A DNA stretch of 64,000 nucleotides, from contig JAHEWK010000014.1 of the NCBI GenBank assembly GCA_020740775.1, positions 434,001-498,000 on the forward strand. Direction: 5' to 3'. The first letter of the stretch is position 1. Every line of letters starts with the position of its first letter. The DNA comes from Ilyonectria destructans. Lineage: Eukaryota; Ascomycota; Sordariomycetes; Hypocreales; Nectriaceae. The position numbers and the translations under genes are program-made. Shown here one piece after another: positions 10,552-21,683 of this stretch. Under the pieces are notes generated by a model. It saw only the letters and a program-made list of their open reading frames with translations. It was not told where the DNA came from and searched no databases.

Positions 10552-13536
10552 GTTATCGACACGATGGCGGACTAAAGCTGGAGAAAGCGGAGGCGGCGCG
10601 GACGGGCTCTGGGCCAACGAAGCGAACGAACCGAGGAAGCGTCGCTGAGGTGACAGCGGCTCGCACACCGAACGATAGAAGATAAACGGCAATGTGAACG
10701 AACAAGTTTTGAGGTGGAATTCTGGCGAGAAACAGGCTGTTGCTGTCTCCGTCGTGGAACAAGAGGGGGGATTCAGATGCCAACAACGCTCGAACGGGGG
10801 GCGCCTGAAGCTGCTAGGAGAAGAGGTGGGATTCGCTCGAAAAGAGATAATGCACGGAGTAAAGAACCTGAAGAGGTGCAGGCTAAGTCCTGATTGTGTG
10901 ATGGGAGGCGGCGGCTTGGGGGTGAAGAAGATTGGCGAACGCCCTTCTTTTTCTGCTGGCCCGAGGGGATCGGTTTTTTGGAGATCATCAATCTGGAAAG
11001 TGAGCGGACGATGGGCAACGCGGATGGCAAACGCACGAGGGAGGGGCGTCATTGGCGTGGGTGGTGCAGGGGTGTGCACAGCAGCGACAGGCGGGCCTGG
11101 CTGAAATTCCGGCCTGCGCCTGCGACTGCGACTCCTCCACTCACAACTCCCAGGTCGTTCCCTAAAACATGCGGGACACGGCCGCTGCACCGCTTGCTTT
11201 TTTCCTTCTTCAGGGCTCTTCGATGGCGGCCATTTGCCACGCGCCGCCTTCGCCCTTTGCCCTGACCATCAGTCACGGTCTTCTCGGCTGGCGCCCTGAG
11301 CTGGCGCACGCCGCTAAGGGAGGGGGATGGAAGCCTTTCTCCCCCGTCGCCTCGCTGCCTTTGCCCTCATCATCCCGCTGACTTGAGCCCCGCCCGCTGG
11401 ACATGATTGTCTGCTCCGTCTGGCCAAACTCGCCGGCGCAATATTGTCTGGGCAAGATTGCCGGGCAGGTGAGCTTCCCCTTGTCAAGCCCCTGCACTTG
11501 CTGGGACATGGCGGGTTCGCCCTCCGCAGCCCTCTGAGGATCTGCTGCACGCTTGCAGCACACTGCGGCGTTCGAGAAACAGGAACGCCCAAGGCCCGCA
11601 CTTCTACAACCCGCCCCCTTGCGCCTCCTACACCTTCTGGCGACCTTCGACTCCGACAGGACGACGCCTCTCCCAATGCGCCTCCAACCACATTGGGATG
11701 TGCGACAGGTCACCCTAGTATCTCTTTTATGGTTCCGTGGCACCTCGGCGACAATTGACCCCAAGCTCCCCATAGGTTCATTTCTGCTCCTGACCGTTGT
11801 AGCCAAAAGCGCCGCAAACGCTTGTTACCGAGCAAGTCCCGCGCCGGAGGCTCGACAATGCCCATTCATTGGAAAGGCCTTGTTGATGAGCTGGCGGATT
11901 GTCGGCCCAGACTTGACTCGGCCCGTAAGGCAATGCGTGACCAGGGCCAGGACACTGCGGATGCCCTAGCTTCGGTAGTCAGAAGTGATGGTGTGCTGGG
12001 AAGCTTCCGTGGAAGGCCCCCGTGGGGTCTCGTAAGATGGTAAGAATGGCCGGGCGAGCTGGCATCTAGGGCCTGCAGAGAATGCGTACGTGCTCGCGCC
12101 GGTACGCGATCGCGTAGGTGCTTGTAGGCGACACCCCCGAATCAGCAGTCGATCATCGTGACCCGCATGCGATAAGTCGAGGCGTAGGTGACGGACGCAA
12201 CGTCACTGACGACACCCCGGTTGAGCCATGGGCAATTCGTCGCCGAGAAGACAGCGCTAACCTCAGCAGACCACGGACAGACCAGGCAATTGCCCCTATC
12301 CCCGAATAGCGTAGCCGTGGTTGCCTCACTCGTGTTCTAATCGCTTCGTTCGCGAGGTTCGCAAATTTCGACTCCGGCGTGGGCCAGGAAAACCGTACTG
12401 GTACCGCGTAAATCTTCCCTGTCCCGCCTGCCGCGACACTGGGCGTGGTTCAGTAGGGGTAGGTGTGGGATTAGCACGTAGCGTGAGGGCGTCGCCAGTG
12501 CCAACACATGCAAGCCCCCTGTCAAGCCTGTCCCTAACGAGCTTGGGGTCTTCTGGCCGTGGATCAAGGCAAGGGAGGGGCTTCTGGATCGGCGGCGTAG
12601 TACACTTGCCTCCACAAGTCGTCAACCTTACTTCGTACGGAGCTTGTTGAGGGCGGTGGCTCGGGGTCGAGGGCGGCTGGCACCGGCCAAGCCCTGCGCC
12701 GTCAGTCGCCGCTTGACGAATACAACAACGGCGGCGACGGGATGAACGAAGCTCGGGGAGTTTTGCGGAGCTACGACATTTGTGTGCGCATGGAACGTTC
12801 CCACGTGACGGGATGGCGACGACGAAACAGTGTCCATGGCAATGCATTTGCATGTACAGTATGTTTCTCCCAAAGACAAAACAAAAATGGTGCGACGTTG
12901 GAGAACCCCGTTCAACGGGTGGGTCCCACAGTGGATGGCGGATGGCGGATGACGGATGGCAGATGGATCTTCGATGCGCCAAAGCGTGGAGACGCTGGTG
13001 CCCGGGGAAAAGTGGTGCCCCCACTGCAAATCCCCTGGGTCGGGTCGGCCTGCAGTGGGTGCATCTCCAAAGTGTTGCAACCACGAGGAATGTGACCCTT
13101 TGGGATGCGGAGAGGTCTAGGTGTGACGGTCTCGGGATGAAAGAGGACAGGATGGTTTCTCCCACGGTCGCTGGCCAACGGAACGACTGTCCTTATACAC
13201 ATTGTGCATCGCTTGTCTCAGCCACCATGTCATGATTTGACCGCCCGCCGAGGACCGCATTGTAGCCAGTTAATTCTGTCCGAGGTCACAGTCGATCGTA
13301 CTCATGCCATCAAAAAAATACAGATCCAAGGAGAAGTATATTGGCGATAACATAACCACTGTCTCGGACGAGACGTGCAACGTTGAACAATCGCTGGCTA
13401 GTTTAAATAAAAGACAAATGAGTGCGAGAAGAGAATAACCCCCCGACATCCACAGAGGGATCGCTAGCAGGGGTAAAATGACAGGGAATCATAAAAGCTT
13501 CATTGATCGTCGATGATCGTCCAGTCGTGGACAGCA
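10552..13536. other. Intergenic, GC-rich and CpG-rich, no supported gene
   Basis: Upstream region of the gene at 10551 and 3' flank of the gene at 13537. Many overlapping frames are open in several phases on both strands, as expected from GC-rich composition. The longest (minus, 12326-13165) has no recognisable motif. A short GGATGGCG/GGATGACG-type tandem array sits at about 12933-12965. The abundance of CpG here argues against heavy repeat-induced point mutation. Confidence 0.45.
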
Positions 13537-14013
13537 TCACGACGAAGCAAACTGTGCACCAATCCCCGTATAGCTTATATTCGTGTTGCCAGTGCCATTC
13601 GAGCGCAACAGTGGGACAGCCGTTGGAGCGCGCCCAACCCCAGCGACCGAGCTGGTGGTGGAGGTGACACCACTCAACGCATGGACATCGCGAACCAGCA
13701 GCGACGTGCCGGCAACGTACGACAGATCTTGCATCCGAGCATTGACAGGGATCTGTGAGCACCCGGTGTATGTGGGTCGCGGGGGATTGATAACTGACTC
13801 TCGAGTTGTGACGTCGGCTTGTCGGAGTGTGGAATTTGCGGAAGTAACACTGTGTTTTACAATTTATGTTAGTGGATGGTCTCTCAATGGGATGCGCTTG
13901 AACAGGGAACGATGATCATTATAGAAGGCGGACAAGTATTGCATAAGGATAGGAGGAGGGCCTTGCCTTGGGTTCGAGCCCTGAAGGACGGTCATCGACG
14001 ACGTGGTAGACAT
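13537..14013 (-). CDS. Hypothetical 140-residue protein, two exons
   Basis: Exon 1 is 14013-13904 and exon 2 is 13849-13537. The intron at 13850-13903 (54 bases) has a clear CACTAAC branch and CACAG acceptor but a weak GTTCAA donor. A donor 30 bases upstream (GTCCGC) would also keep the frame. Exon 2 is S/T/V-rich (SGVTSTTSSVAGVG) and ends NISYTGIGAQFASS. No membrane segment or known domain is seen. Its upstream flank holds repeat copy B. I do not recognise the family. The intron signals and long clean second exon favour a real gene. Confidence 0.5.
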
Positions 14014-14167
14014 GATGGTTTGTTGGTGGGTGACGGTATGCGTTCGGCGGTTTCGGACGTTATTCGAGGTAAAGACCTTGTTTCCGGGATTGCCGAGTTA
14101 TTGGAGGTGTTACTAGGACGGATATATATGAGAAAAAGAGAAAGAAAGAAAGAGGATATATAGGATA

Positions 14168-14352
14168 GTGAGATAGAAGAGTGAATGATGGGCAGCCAAA
14201 ATACGGGAGGGGCTGAACAGATGTTATTGTGCGGTGGGAGAGCCTAAGGCCAATCAGCTTCTTGTTACTCCGTAGGCTGAGTCGGGTGCATGGATCCTGT
14301 CCTTTTGTTTGGCATCATCCCTGAGCGGCCGCCCTTTTTGCCTCTACATCCA
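14168..14352 (-). repeat. Dispersed repeat, copy B (inverted relative to copy A)
   Basis: Reverse complement of 8883-9060, nearly base for base from GTGAGATAGAAGAG to CCTCTACATCCA. A 7-base difference occurs at about 14262-14275. It lies 155 bases upstream of the start of the minus-strand gene at 14013, so it may form part of that promoter. High identity suggests a recent duplication. Confidence 0.85.
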
Positions 14353-14378
14353 GTATGTCAGGATCCATGCACCGGACT

Positions 14379-14523
14379 TGACAATGGGCAGCCAAAATGC
14401 AGGAAGGGTTCAAGATATGTTATTTTTGCCGTGGGAGAGGTTATGGCTAATCAGCTTCGTCGCCGTTGCCAGGCTCACTTTAACATCTCGCCAAGCTGTT
14501 GTAATTGCTGTGCATTGCAGCAC
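14379..14523. repeat. Diverged repeat fragments, copy C
   Basis: 14379-14461 repeats part of copy B in the same direction with many substitutions (shared GGGCAGCCAAAAT, ATGTTATT, GTGGGAGAGG, CTAATCAGCTTC). 14484-14523 matches 9053-9092, the bases flanking copy A, in direct orientation. The locus is therefore a mosaic of an inverted recent copy, an older direct copy and a direct flank piece. Confidence 0.7.
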
Positions 14524-15290
14524 GGGGAATGTAAAATAATAGTAACAATAGTCTCACCTATAAATCTGATAGAAGGGAGGGTTCAAATGGCCGGTAGCTG
14601 GTGGTGGTTGTGGAGATAAAGGTCGGTGTAGCCGTGTAAGTCGTTGGGACGGGCTAGGCTTGAGGCATGAAGGCACGATCAAGGAAGTTGCAAGAGACAA
14701 CTGAGCCGCGGTGAGCGAGGATGGAAGGAACATGTAAAACAAAGCAGAAATGGGCTGGGACGAGAAAAGATTTATATCCCAGAAGCACCGAGCGCGCCGT
14801 CTTCTTCTTCTTCTTCTGACATACCGTCATTGCCTTGTCTTACATGGTTAAGTATGCGGGATGGGTCTCTCGAACGGGCGAACGAGGACGGAAACAGACG
14901 CGACTGGGTCAGGCGAGTGGGTCAGACAACGGGGGCTAGCACGCCAATGCACCAATGGGACTTGATCGCGGGGCTGCGCTGGTGGGGAGGGTGCCGGGTG
15001 GATAGGTCCCGAATCCGCCCTCGCTCAACCGTCCGACCGGCGCCCACCCAATTGAGTGGCATCCTTCCACTGGGCATCGTCGATCTTCAGGGGGTATTGA
15101 CGCCCCTCGAACTGTGTCCCAAGCCTTGTAATGGATCGCACCACCTATCGGTTGACGGCTCCACAAGCGGAACCTCCAACAGACAAGGATCGTGATAGGC
15201 CGCAGTTTGGGGCTCGCCAGACGGACGTTGACAGCCGCATGATGATGATATGCGAAGGCGTCCATGCAACCGTTGACGGGAAGAACCGAC
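14524..15290. other. Intergenic, no supported gene
   Basis: Contains a short TTC-repeat tract at about 14800-14817. The N-terminal half of the AAA ATPase remnant would be expected towards the right end, but I could not align any conserved AAA N-terminal motif there. Confidence 0.4.
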
Positions 15291-16140
15291 GAGGCGTCTT
15301 TGCAGAGCCAGGCCCGGAACTCGCTTGTCTGGACCAGCCATTGCGCCCGGCCTCATATACTCGCATCGAAGTGCTTTGCGACGGCCGAGGCGGTCGCTAT
15401 AGAGAACAGCAAGCCGCTTTTCCCCATCACCTGTCGCGACTTGGGATTCTCGCCCAGCGCGATCGACAAGTCGCTGCGAGACACGTTCCGCTACGCCCAC
15501 TTGTGGGCCTGTATCCTGCTCCCTGACGAAGCCGACGTCTTCCTCACACACCGAGATCGGAGGGGCGGCAACATGGAGCGCAACGCCCTCGTAGGAGATA
15601 GGCCTGTCCCTCAACCATCAGCCCCCCTGAGCGACAGATTAGATGCTAACAACTCCATGCTTCAGTGTTTCTCAGGGTCTTGGAGTACTACAGCGGAATT
15701 CTCTTCCTCACAACGAACAAGGTAGGAACCCTTGACGAAGCCTTCCGGTCGCGCGTGTACCTGAGCCTGAACGACACACCCGAGATCCTCCAGTCCAACC
15801 TAAGGCGTCTGCCCAGGATCAAAATCGCAATAGATAAGTCCTCCAATGGCGGCTACATAAGGTCATGCACGGGCAAATCAAGAAGTTTGTCGAGGCCGAA
15901 TATAAACAATACTCAAAGGCCAAGAAGAAGAAGAAGGGACCCTAGAACGGGCGCCGAATCCGCAACGCGGTGCAGATAGCCGCAGGCCTTGCCCTCTACG
16001 ATAAGGAGGCGTCAGTGGAAAACGACGGCATGCCAGCCATCCTAACCACCGACCACTTCCGTTCTGTAGTGGAAATGACGACCGAGTTTGAGGCCTACTT
16101 GAAGTCCACCATGAAAGACGACGAGACGCACCACGCTTGA
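15291..16140 (+). pseudogene. Decayed AAA-family ATPase (fungal large AAA protein)
   Basis: Three blocks in changing frames match the C-terminal ATPase module of large fungal AAA proteins. Block 1 (about 15315-15590) contains TAEAVA, PLFPITCRDLG and a Walker B-like LLPDEADVFL, then ERNALV. Block 2 (about 15665-15850) contains FLRVLEYYSGILFLTTN, VGTLDEAF and SRVYLSL. Block 3 (about 15859-16140) contains IKKFVEAEYKQYSKAK, then a TAG at 15943-15945 where relatives have Trp, then NGRRIRNAVQ and EFEAYLKS. The Walker A loop expected near 15340-15375 is unrecognisable. The intron between blocks 1 and 2 (branch GCTAAC, acceptor TTCAG at 15664) no longer preserves frame, and another shift falls near 15855. 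With a lost nucleotide-binding loop, a stop and two frame breaks, I call this a relic. Confidence 0.8.
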
Positions 16141-17229
16141 ATACGTCAGGATCGGCACGATCATTTCCAGGAGGACGAGGGCACGGAGGAGTTCACACAC
16201 TATCCGGGCTATTCTGACGCTGAACCGTTTGCAACGCCGCAAAGATCAAAGGTAAAGAGCCCCGTACCGGGGTCAGTGGAAGCCAGACGAAAGGGGCATC
16301 AAGAGTAGCCGGCACGCCCGATATGAGCCATGCTTCAGCTCCATTACATGCCGACACAGCGAGTGCCAATTATCACAACTCGGCGAAGTCGTCTGCCAGA
16401 CCGGCTCGCCCAAGGCAACGGCCCCGATACCCTTCACAAGAACTCGAGTATAGAGACGAGGTAGCCGAAAACATGCACGATAATTTCTCTAAAGAAGAAG
16501 AGATCGAGGAGCAGGGTCACGGTCATAGTACTCAGACCGGCTCAAGGGGAGGTAGACCGTCGCCGTTTGGGACGAAGTCGGATCGGCACGTCTGGAGCCA
16601 AGGTGGATAGGTCTCGCTTGAAAGAGAAACCATCCATCCAACTCGTCAGAACATTCCCAGCCTTGTTAGCTACAGTTGCTATTATGAGGTTTGTTGGAGG
16701 GGAGGCGCTGTCGGACGGGGGGATGCGATTGATTTCAGACTTGTGTCTAGACAAAGGATGGGTTTGGTGGCGAGAGCTGATCAGGAGAGGTTTAACCGTT
16801 TAAACATGATCGAGAATCTACGTGGAAGAGATCGTTTCGAAGTGTGCGACGACCTCTCCTGGCAGGTAGCAGACAGTTGCCGATGGCAGAGCAGCTGCTG
16901 GTGGCATAGAAACCCAATTGCCCAAGTATTTGGTGGAGTTATCTTGGATAATCCCGCGTGCTGGTCTGGATTGGGTGTAGGTGGAGTGCGAAGGGTTCCA
17001 GTACAAGGTCCCGACCCTCCGTCAAGCTATCAGCTATATACTTGCGAAATTCTTATTGGTTCTGTCACATTTCTACTGTGATGAAGGAAGCGGAGTCATC
17101 CGTACGCACTGGTCCAAGACGCGCGAGACAACCTGGAGTCAAGCGTGATGACTATATCTACATCTATGCGCGCCGGTGCCCCGATATCGAAAGAGCATCT
17201 TCCTTTCCCTAACCCCAAACAGCTGAAAA
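16141..17229. other. Flank of the AAA relic, no supported gene
   Basis: An acidic stretch read from about 16440-16520 (EYRDEVAEN, SKEEEIEE) could be a further scrap of the AAA protein tail, but I cannot align it with confidence. The rest shows only short overlapping frames. Confidence 0.35.
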
Positions 17230-18826
17230 GAGATCTCCAGGCGGAGAGTAATCAACACAAAGACTCCAGCTATTCAGACATCATCGAAGCGAAATCGTTA
17301 CGTACCAGAGAGTAAACACCAAAGATCGATGTAGCTAAGTTGCTGCAGGCAACAGCTTCTGTAGAGACCTAAGGGAGGAAATTATATAAGGGGCTTAATG
17401 AAGATTAATTAATTAACTAATTGACTTACTGACAGGCCTTTCTAGACGAGGAAGCCAAGTCGCACCCTCACTGACGCATATGTCGCAGTGATAATGCTCA
17501 ATAAGCCTTGGGGTTTAGGAGGCCAACGCCGGGAACTGTACATGCCAGGCTTGATTATTTCCACTGCGCTTCGACGAAATTGGCCGTTGCACTCACTAAT
17601 GGTATGCTTGTGGATACACAAATAGATCCTATTATCTAAGTACACACCAAACAGTCACCAAAAAGACCTTCAATGTCTTGTCCGGCCCATTGCCATATTA
17701 ATTCAGAATAATTCGCTCTTTCCAACTTCTATCGTTGCCTCACCGACATGCGGTGAAATGTAGCGGTTATTAAATCATTGCTCCTCCATTGCCAATATGT
17801 GTATGTTCATATCATACTCTTAGATATCTAGGCTAAAAGGGTTGAGTATATTAAACCTTCACATTGTTCAAACCCAAATTTGAGAGGAGTAGGATCATGT
17901 TCAATGCGTTGGGTAGTCCTCCTTGCGGAAGGCCGAATGAATCCACCAATTTCCAGTGATATAGTGTTGTATGAAATAAACGTCGCCGCTGCCAATTTGA
18001 TGATACGAAGGGTAAAATATTCAAGCTGCTAGATTGAAATTTTTCGATTTAGCCTCCCTTCTTTCACCACGATGTGCCCTATGATCTATGAAAAGAAATA
18101 TCTATCATGACACACTAGGAATCTTGTGGTATTAATATTGTCGCCTGTCATACCATCTTCCAGGTTACAAAGACCTAAAAATAATAGGAATAAAATAATT
18201 AACTCGATTAGTTTCTTTTCAGCACTCGCTGCATGGAATATTCGCTTAATATGTGTGGAATCTTGGCTGTTACGTACCCACCCATAACACATGTATATTG
18301 ACCGGCATTCTGCGTCGATTTAGGGCGCTTATGTTTGACATGAGAACTTTCTAGATTATCCCAGTCAATAGTCATCTCAGTTATTTCATCATAAACAATG
18401 ACAGCTACTCGAAATCAGCTTTTCTTCATAGAAATCTGTAGTTAAGAACCCGACGCTATCGTCCTCGGCAAACATCACTCCTCAAATTTCATCTATCCTT
18501 TGACATGAAAAACTTTGCAATTCTTTTTTTCTTTCGATTGGCAGTATGGGTTCTCAAGCATATGCTTGGGAGTGCCGACTGGACAGCTCTACATACCCTT
18601 GTATATCATGATCATAAAGTAGCTAAGTACTGTGAATGAAGGTCTCATATGATTCCAGATCATGAACCCTTTGATAATGTGCAGAAAGAAAACCCTATCA
18701 ATCAACTTTGGAACCTTTCCCATATCCCTCTAACAAACAATCCTAACCTTACAGTTAATATCAACATTCGAGTGCCGTCAGCCTCGTATCTGCATGAAGA
18801 GTCACATCCGTGGTACTCTGTGATGT
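17230..18826. other. AT-rich gene-free island
   Basis: The composition shifts visibly to A/T-rich with frequent TAA/TAT runs and very few open frames, in contrast to the CpG-rich DNA at 10.5-16.5 kb. Such islands in Pezizomycotina are commonly old repeats altered by repeat-induced point mutation. No transposon protein motif is readable here, so the origin is inferred from composition only. Confidence 0.5.
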
Positions 18827-19546
18827 TTATGAGTTAGCATGCGCTGTGCGCATGTGTCGATCAAAGTTGTCTTTCCTACTGTAGACATGCCCTGCAGCAG
18901 CCTTTCGGCAACCATCCACAGTGCATCGCCATCCCTCCCCCTTTCGGTGTGTACGGACATGTCGCGAGAGGTCCTTTTGTGTCGCAAAGGCCTTCTCGCA
19001 GCCCGAGAAGAGGCAGGAGAAGTATTTGATGTGGTACTTTTGGTGTTTCCTGTGCAAGATAATGGTTAGCCTTTTGGGCACTCGCATAGCGGTGCAAGGG
19101 AGAAGCTCTTACGCCAAGTCTGAAGGACGGCGGAACTCCTTTCCGCAGTGACAGACTTTCCGTTCAGTACTCTCAGAGGTACCCGCCCAACTATAGGATT
19201 CGTCTCGGGGACTTGATGAGATCGAGGAAGTCCTGGTTGGGGACATTGGGATGCCGTCGGTTGGGGCGCTCTCGCCATTCCTGTGCGGCGGCCAAGAATA
19301 GTGTTGGTTATCGGCGGAGTCTAAATTCCTGTTGTCTCCGAGACGATACTCAAAGCGGTTGATTGAGTGGAATCGGTTGTCAAAGGGCTTATTACGAGCA
19401 TCGTCGAAACGAGGCTCGGGTTGCATCGGCTCGTAGGCTCGAGGTGTACCTTGTGTTGCCCACTGCTGGGATCGAGAATCAAGGCCTTGGTTGAAGGATT
19501 GACCCGTAGGCAGTCCATGGGCAATTTCGATTGATGAATGATACAT
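18827..19546 (-). CDS. C2H2 zinc-finger protein, three C-terminal fingers
   Basis: Exon 1 is 19546-19113 and exon 2 is 19049-18827; intron 19050-19112 has donor GTAAGA, branch GCTAACC and acceptor GCACAG. The protein is 218 residues. The intron splits finger 1: CHCGKEFRRPSDLA in exon 1 joins KHQKYH in exon 2, restoring C-x-C-x12-H-x3-H. Finger 2 (FSCLFSGC to RHVRTH) fits C-x4-C-x12-H-x3-H. Finger 3 (CTVDGC to RHMRTAH) is longer between the pairs. The N-terminal part is low-complexity and polar with a Ser-rich stretch before the fingers. Probably a nuclear DNA-binding regulator; target unknown. The start at 19546 is the first ATG of the open frame; an additional upstream exon cannot be excluded. 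Confidence 0.8.
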
Positions 19547-20521
19547 GGTAATGTCGTCAGAAGGTTCTTTGTCTTTGTTTGATGTGTAGGTGGTTGATCA
19601 CTTCGGTCTACGGAAGGGGACTGGGGGGAGTAAATAGACGCACCCCAAACCTGAACCAATGCGAGGCTGCCCGGCCGTGGTTCGATGATGTCCCGCAGGT
19701 TGAGTGCGTTGGGATAACGCTTTAACATAGGGCTCCATCTTGGGTTATCGCGGCAGGCAACGAGGCTTTTGGCATCAATTGGGCAAAGTTGTGCCAACAT
19801 ATCCAACGACGCGGATAGGAGGTGAGGCTTGCGGCCCAGAAAGGGGCCAGTACGACCAAGGCGTTTTTCATTAAGAATTGGTAACGCTGTGTCGGGCTCA
19901 GTAGCAGGGGCTGATGCCCAACCGACGTGTCGATTTTCCAGGCTGGATTCTGACACAACCACAGCCAATAGAACTCCCAGCCCGAGGTATTGGTGTCCAA
20001 TTGTGAATTTAGGGCTCGTGGCACTTCGCAACGCATTCATCGGTGCCTTCACCGAGGCCATGCATGACATTCCAGCCAAGGCTCGGCACCTAGAGGCATC
20101 GGGAGAGTTTGATGTCAATCATGGGGTGGGGGGGTCAACCAATCTCGATTCCCAATGCTACACAGCGCCCGCTTTAGGATATAAAGGTTGCAGCGTCCCA
20201 ACTCGATGTCGGGCGCGAACGATGAATGCCTTACAACGAAGAGGGTGCCAGGAGTCTTAGGTTGCCAGAGGCAAGCAACTCTCGACGACAGCTGTGCAGC
20301 GACCTCGTGATCGTTTGGCTGAAGGATTATTCATGTGATGAAATTCGGGCTTCATTGCTGACAAGTTGGTCCGCTACAGCCCTGCCCAAAGCCATCCCCA
20401 ATCACGCATTGCCAATGCAACTTATTCGCCATAAACGTTCTCTCTTGTCTCATTTCCTGACCGCCTGCCATCCCCTCGCAACGCTCTTTTCTTTCACGCC
20501 AGCCAGGTCCCGGCTTCGTTA
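19547..20521. other. Upstream region of the C2H2 gene, no supported gene
   Basis: A minus-strand frame of 265 codons (19321-20118) overlaps the C2H2 exon in another phase and has no recognisable domain. I treat it as chance. Nothing else is seen. Confidence 0.4.
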
Positions 20522-20944
20522 CTAGCCGTATCGAAATTCATGTTTAAGGAATTGATTGCTTTTATTTCCAGTGCTGTTTGGGCACTCCTTCGCGATGCCT
20601 GTGCTCTTGAGAGGGTAGTCGAAATAGTCCTCGCTTATGAACTTGACGACATCATTCAATCGTCTGATAACCGTGGTACTAGTCTTAGAAATTATGGCAA
20701 CTATCAAGCCCATTGCTGATAGCACAGAGACTACCAAGGTCAGGGCGATTCCCGGTTCGGGTAGAGCGACGTTGCGATACATCAATCGACCAGTTGCTGC
20801 AACGCTTAAAAAGAAAATGCTGTCTAAGAGAAAATATTGACCACGCGATAAGGTCATGCGGCAAATTGCTCGGAGTCTAGGACTAGAGACGCATGAAAGG
20901 ATTCCGTGTACGATCTTCACTGTTTCACGACGGTTTGCGCCCAT
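20522..20944 (-). CDS. Possible small membrane protein
   Basis: Single uninterrupted frame of 140 residues. Two hydrophobic stretches, about residues 37-57 (YFLLDSIFFLSVAATG) and 66-88 (GIALTLVVSVLSAMG), would make a two-pass membrane protein with a hydrophilic C-terminus (NDVVKFISEDYFDYP). No family is recognised, there is no intron and the start context is unremarkable. The coherent hydropathy is the only support; it may be a chance frame. Confidence 0.35.
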   Translation of the reverse strand: MGANRRETVKIVHGILSCVSSPRLRAICRMTLSRGQYFLLDSIFFLSVAATGRLMYRNVALPEPGIALTLVVSVLSAMGLIVAIISKTSTTVIRRLNDVVKFISEDYFDYPLKSTGIAKECPNSTGNKSNQFLKHEFRYG

Positions 20945-21683
20945 CGGTCAGATCCACGGCGTCTGTGGGGGTGAAGCAATTCTAGAAGGCAATTCTAGAA
21001 GGAATGGAGCCGGTCCACATTGAACAGTGAGAAAGTACACATCTTATTCGTTTTTGGAACGGCGTTCTATGTCCCTCGGGAAGCGATTAAGCGATTTTCT
21101 CTGTCAAGACTTGGACTCTTCAATCCGCTCAATGCCACTTTTCAGACCGCTCAATGCCAACTGCCAAGGTGCTGAGGCCCTGCCGCATTTCCGCAGGTCG
21201 TCTTGGCGGCTTAATTCAGTCGCTGAAGCCAGTGGCACTGACCGGTGTGGGCTCCAAGTTTGGGGCTGTGTACAGTACAGTAGCTCTGTGCTGTGGACCA
21301 ATGTTCGGAAGCTCGGGGTGCCAAGCACTCGCCGGCCATTGGATAAAGAATGGATGGATCGGATCAGCTTCAGAGCCAATGGAGAAGCTAAAAAGTTGGA
21401 GAACAAGAATGCCTATTACCTATGTCTGTGGGTTTGAAGTAGACAGTGATTCACAGGAATCTTGATGGCGATGGAGATATCAATCGGCAAGCCCGGCAGT
21501 ATTTGTACCATCCTGGAGGAGGACAGTGTACTGTGTCACTATATCTAAGTTTTCGCACGGACCGATCCTCCCTGATGACGTTGCTTCTGAGCCAAGACTC
21601 TTGGGAGCTCCCTTGGTTTAACCCCACCAAAATGTGCCCATCTCCCAGCTCGCAAACATTCCACCTCCTCCATCATCGTCAAG
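20945..21683. other. Upstream region of the Sro7-like gene
   Basis: A short direct repeat AAGGCAATTCTAGAAGG-type occurs at about 20978-21003. No gene is supported. Confidence 0.4.

Noticed and set aside
12326..13165. 279-codon minus-strand frame
   Set aside because: GC-rich region where several phases are open; Cys/His/Pro-rich translation without motifs and with repeat-derived stretches.
13935..13985. GGGTTCGAGCCC string suggesting a tRNA
   Set aside because: No A-box or cloverleaf upstream; the bases lie within the minus-strand gene's first exon.
19321..20118. 265-codon minus-strand frame
   Set aside because: Overlaps the C2H2 exon in another phase; no domain and no matching splice signals.
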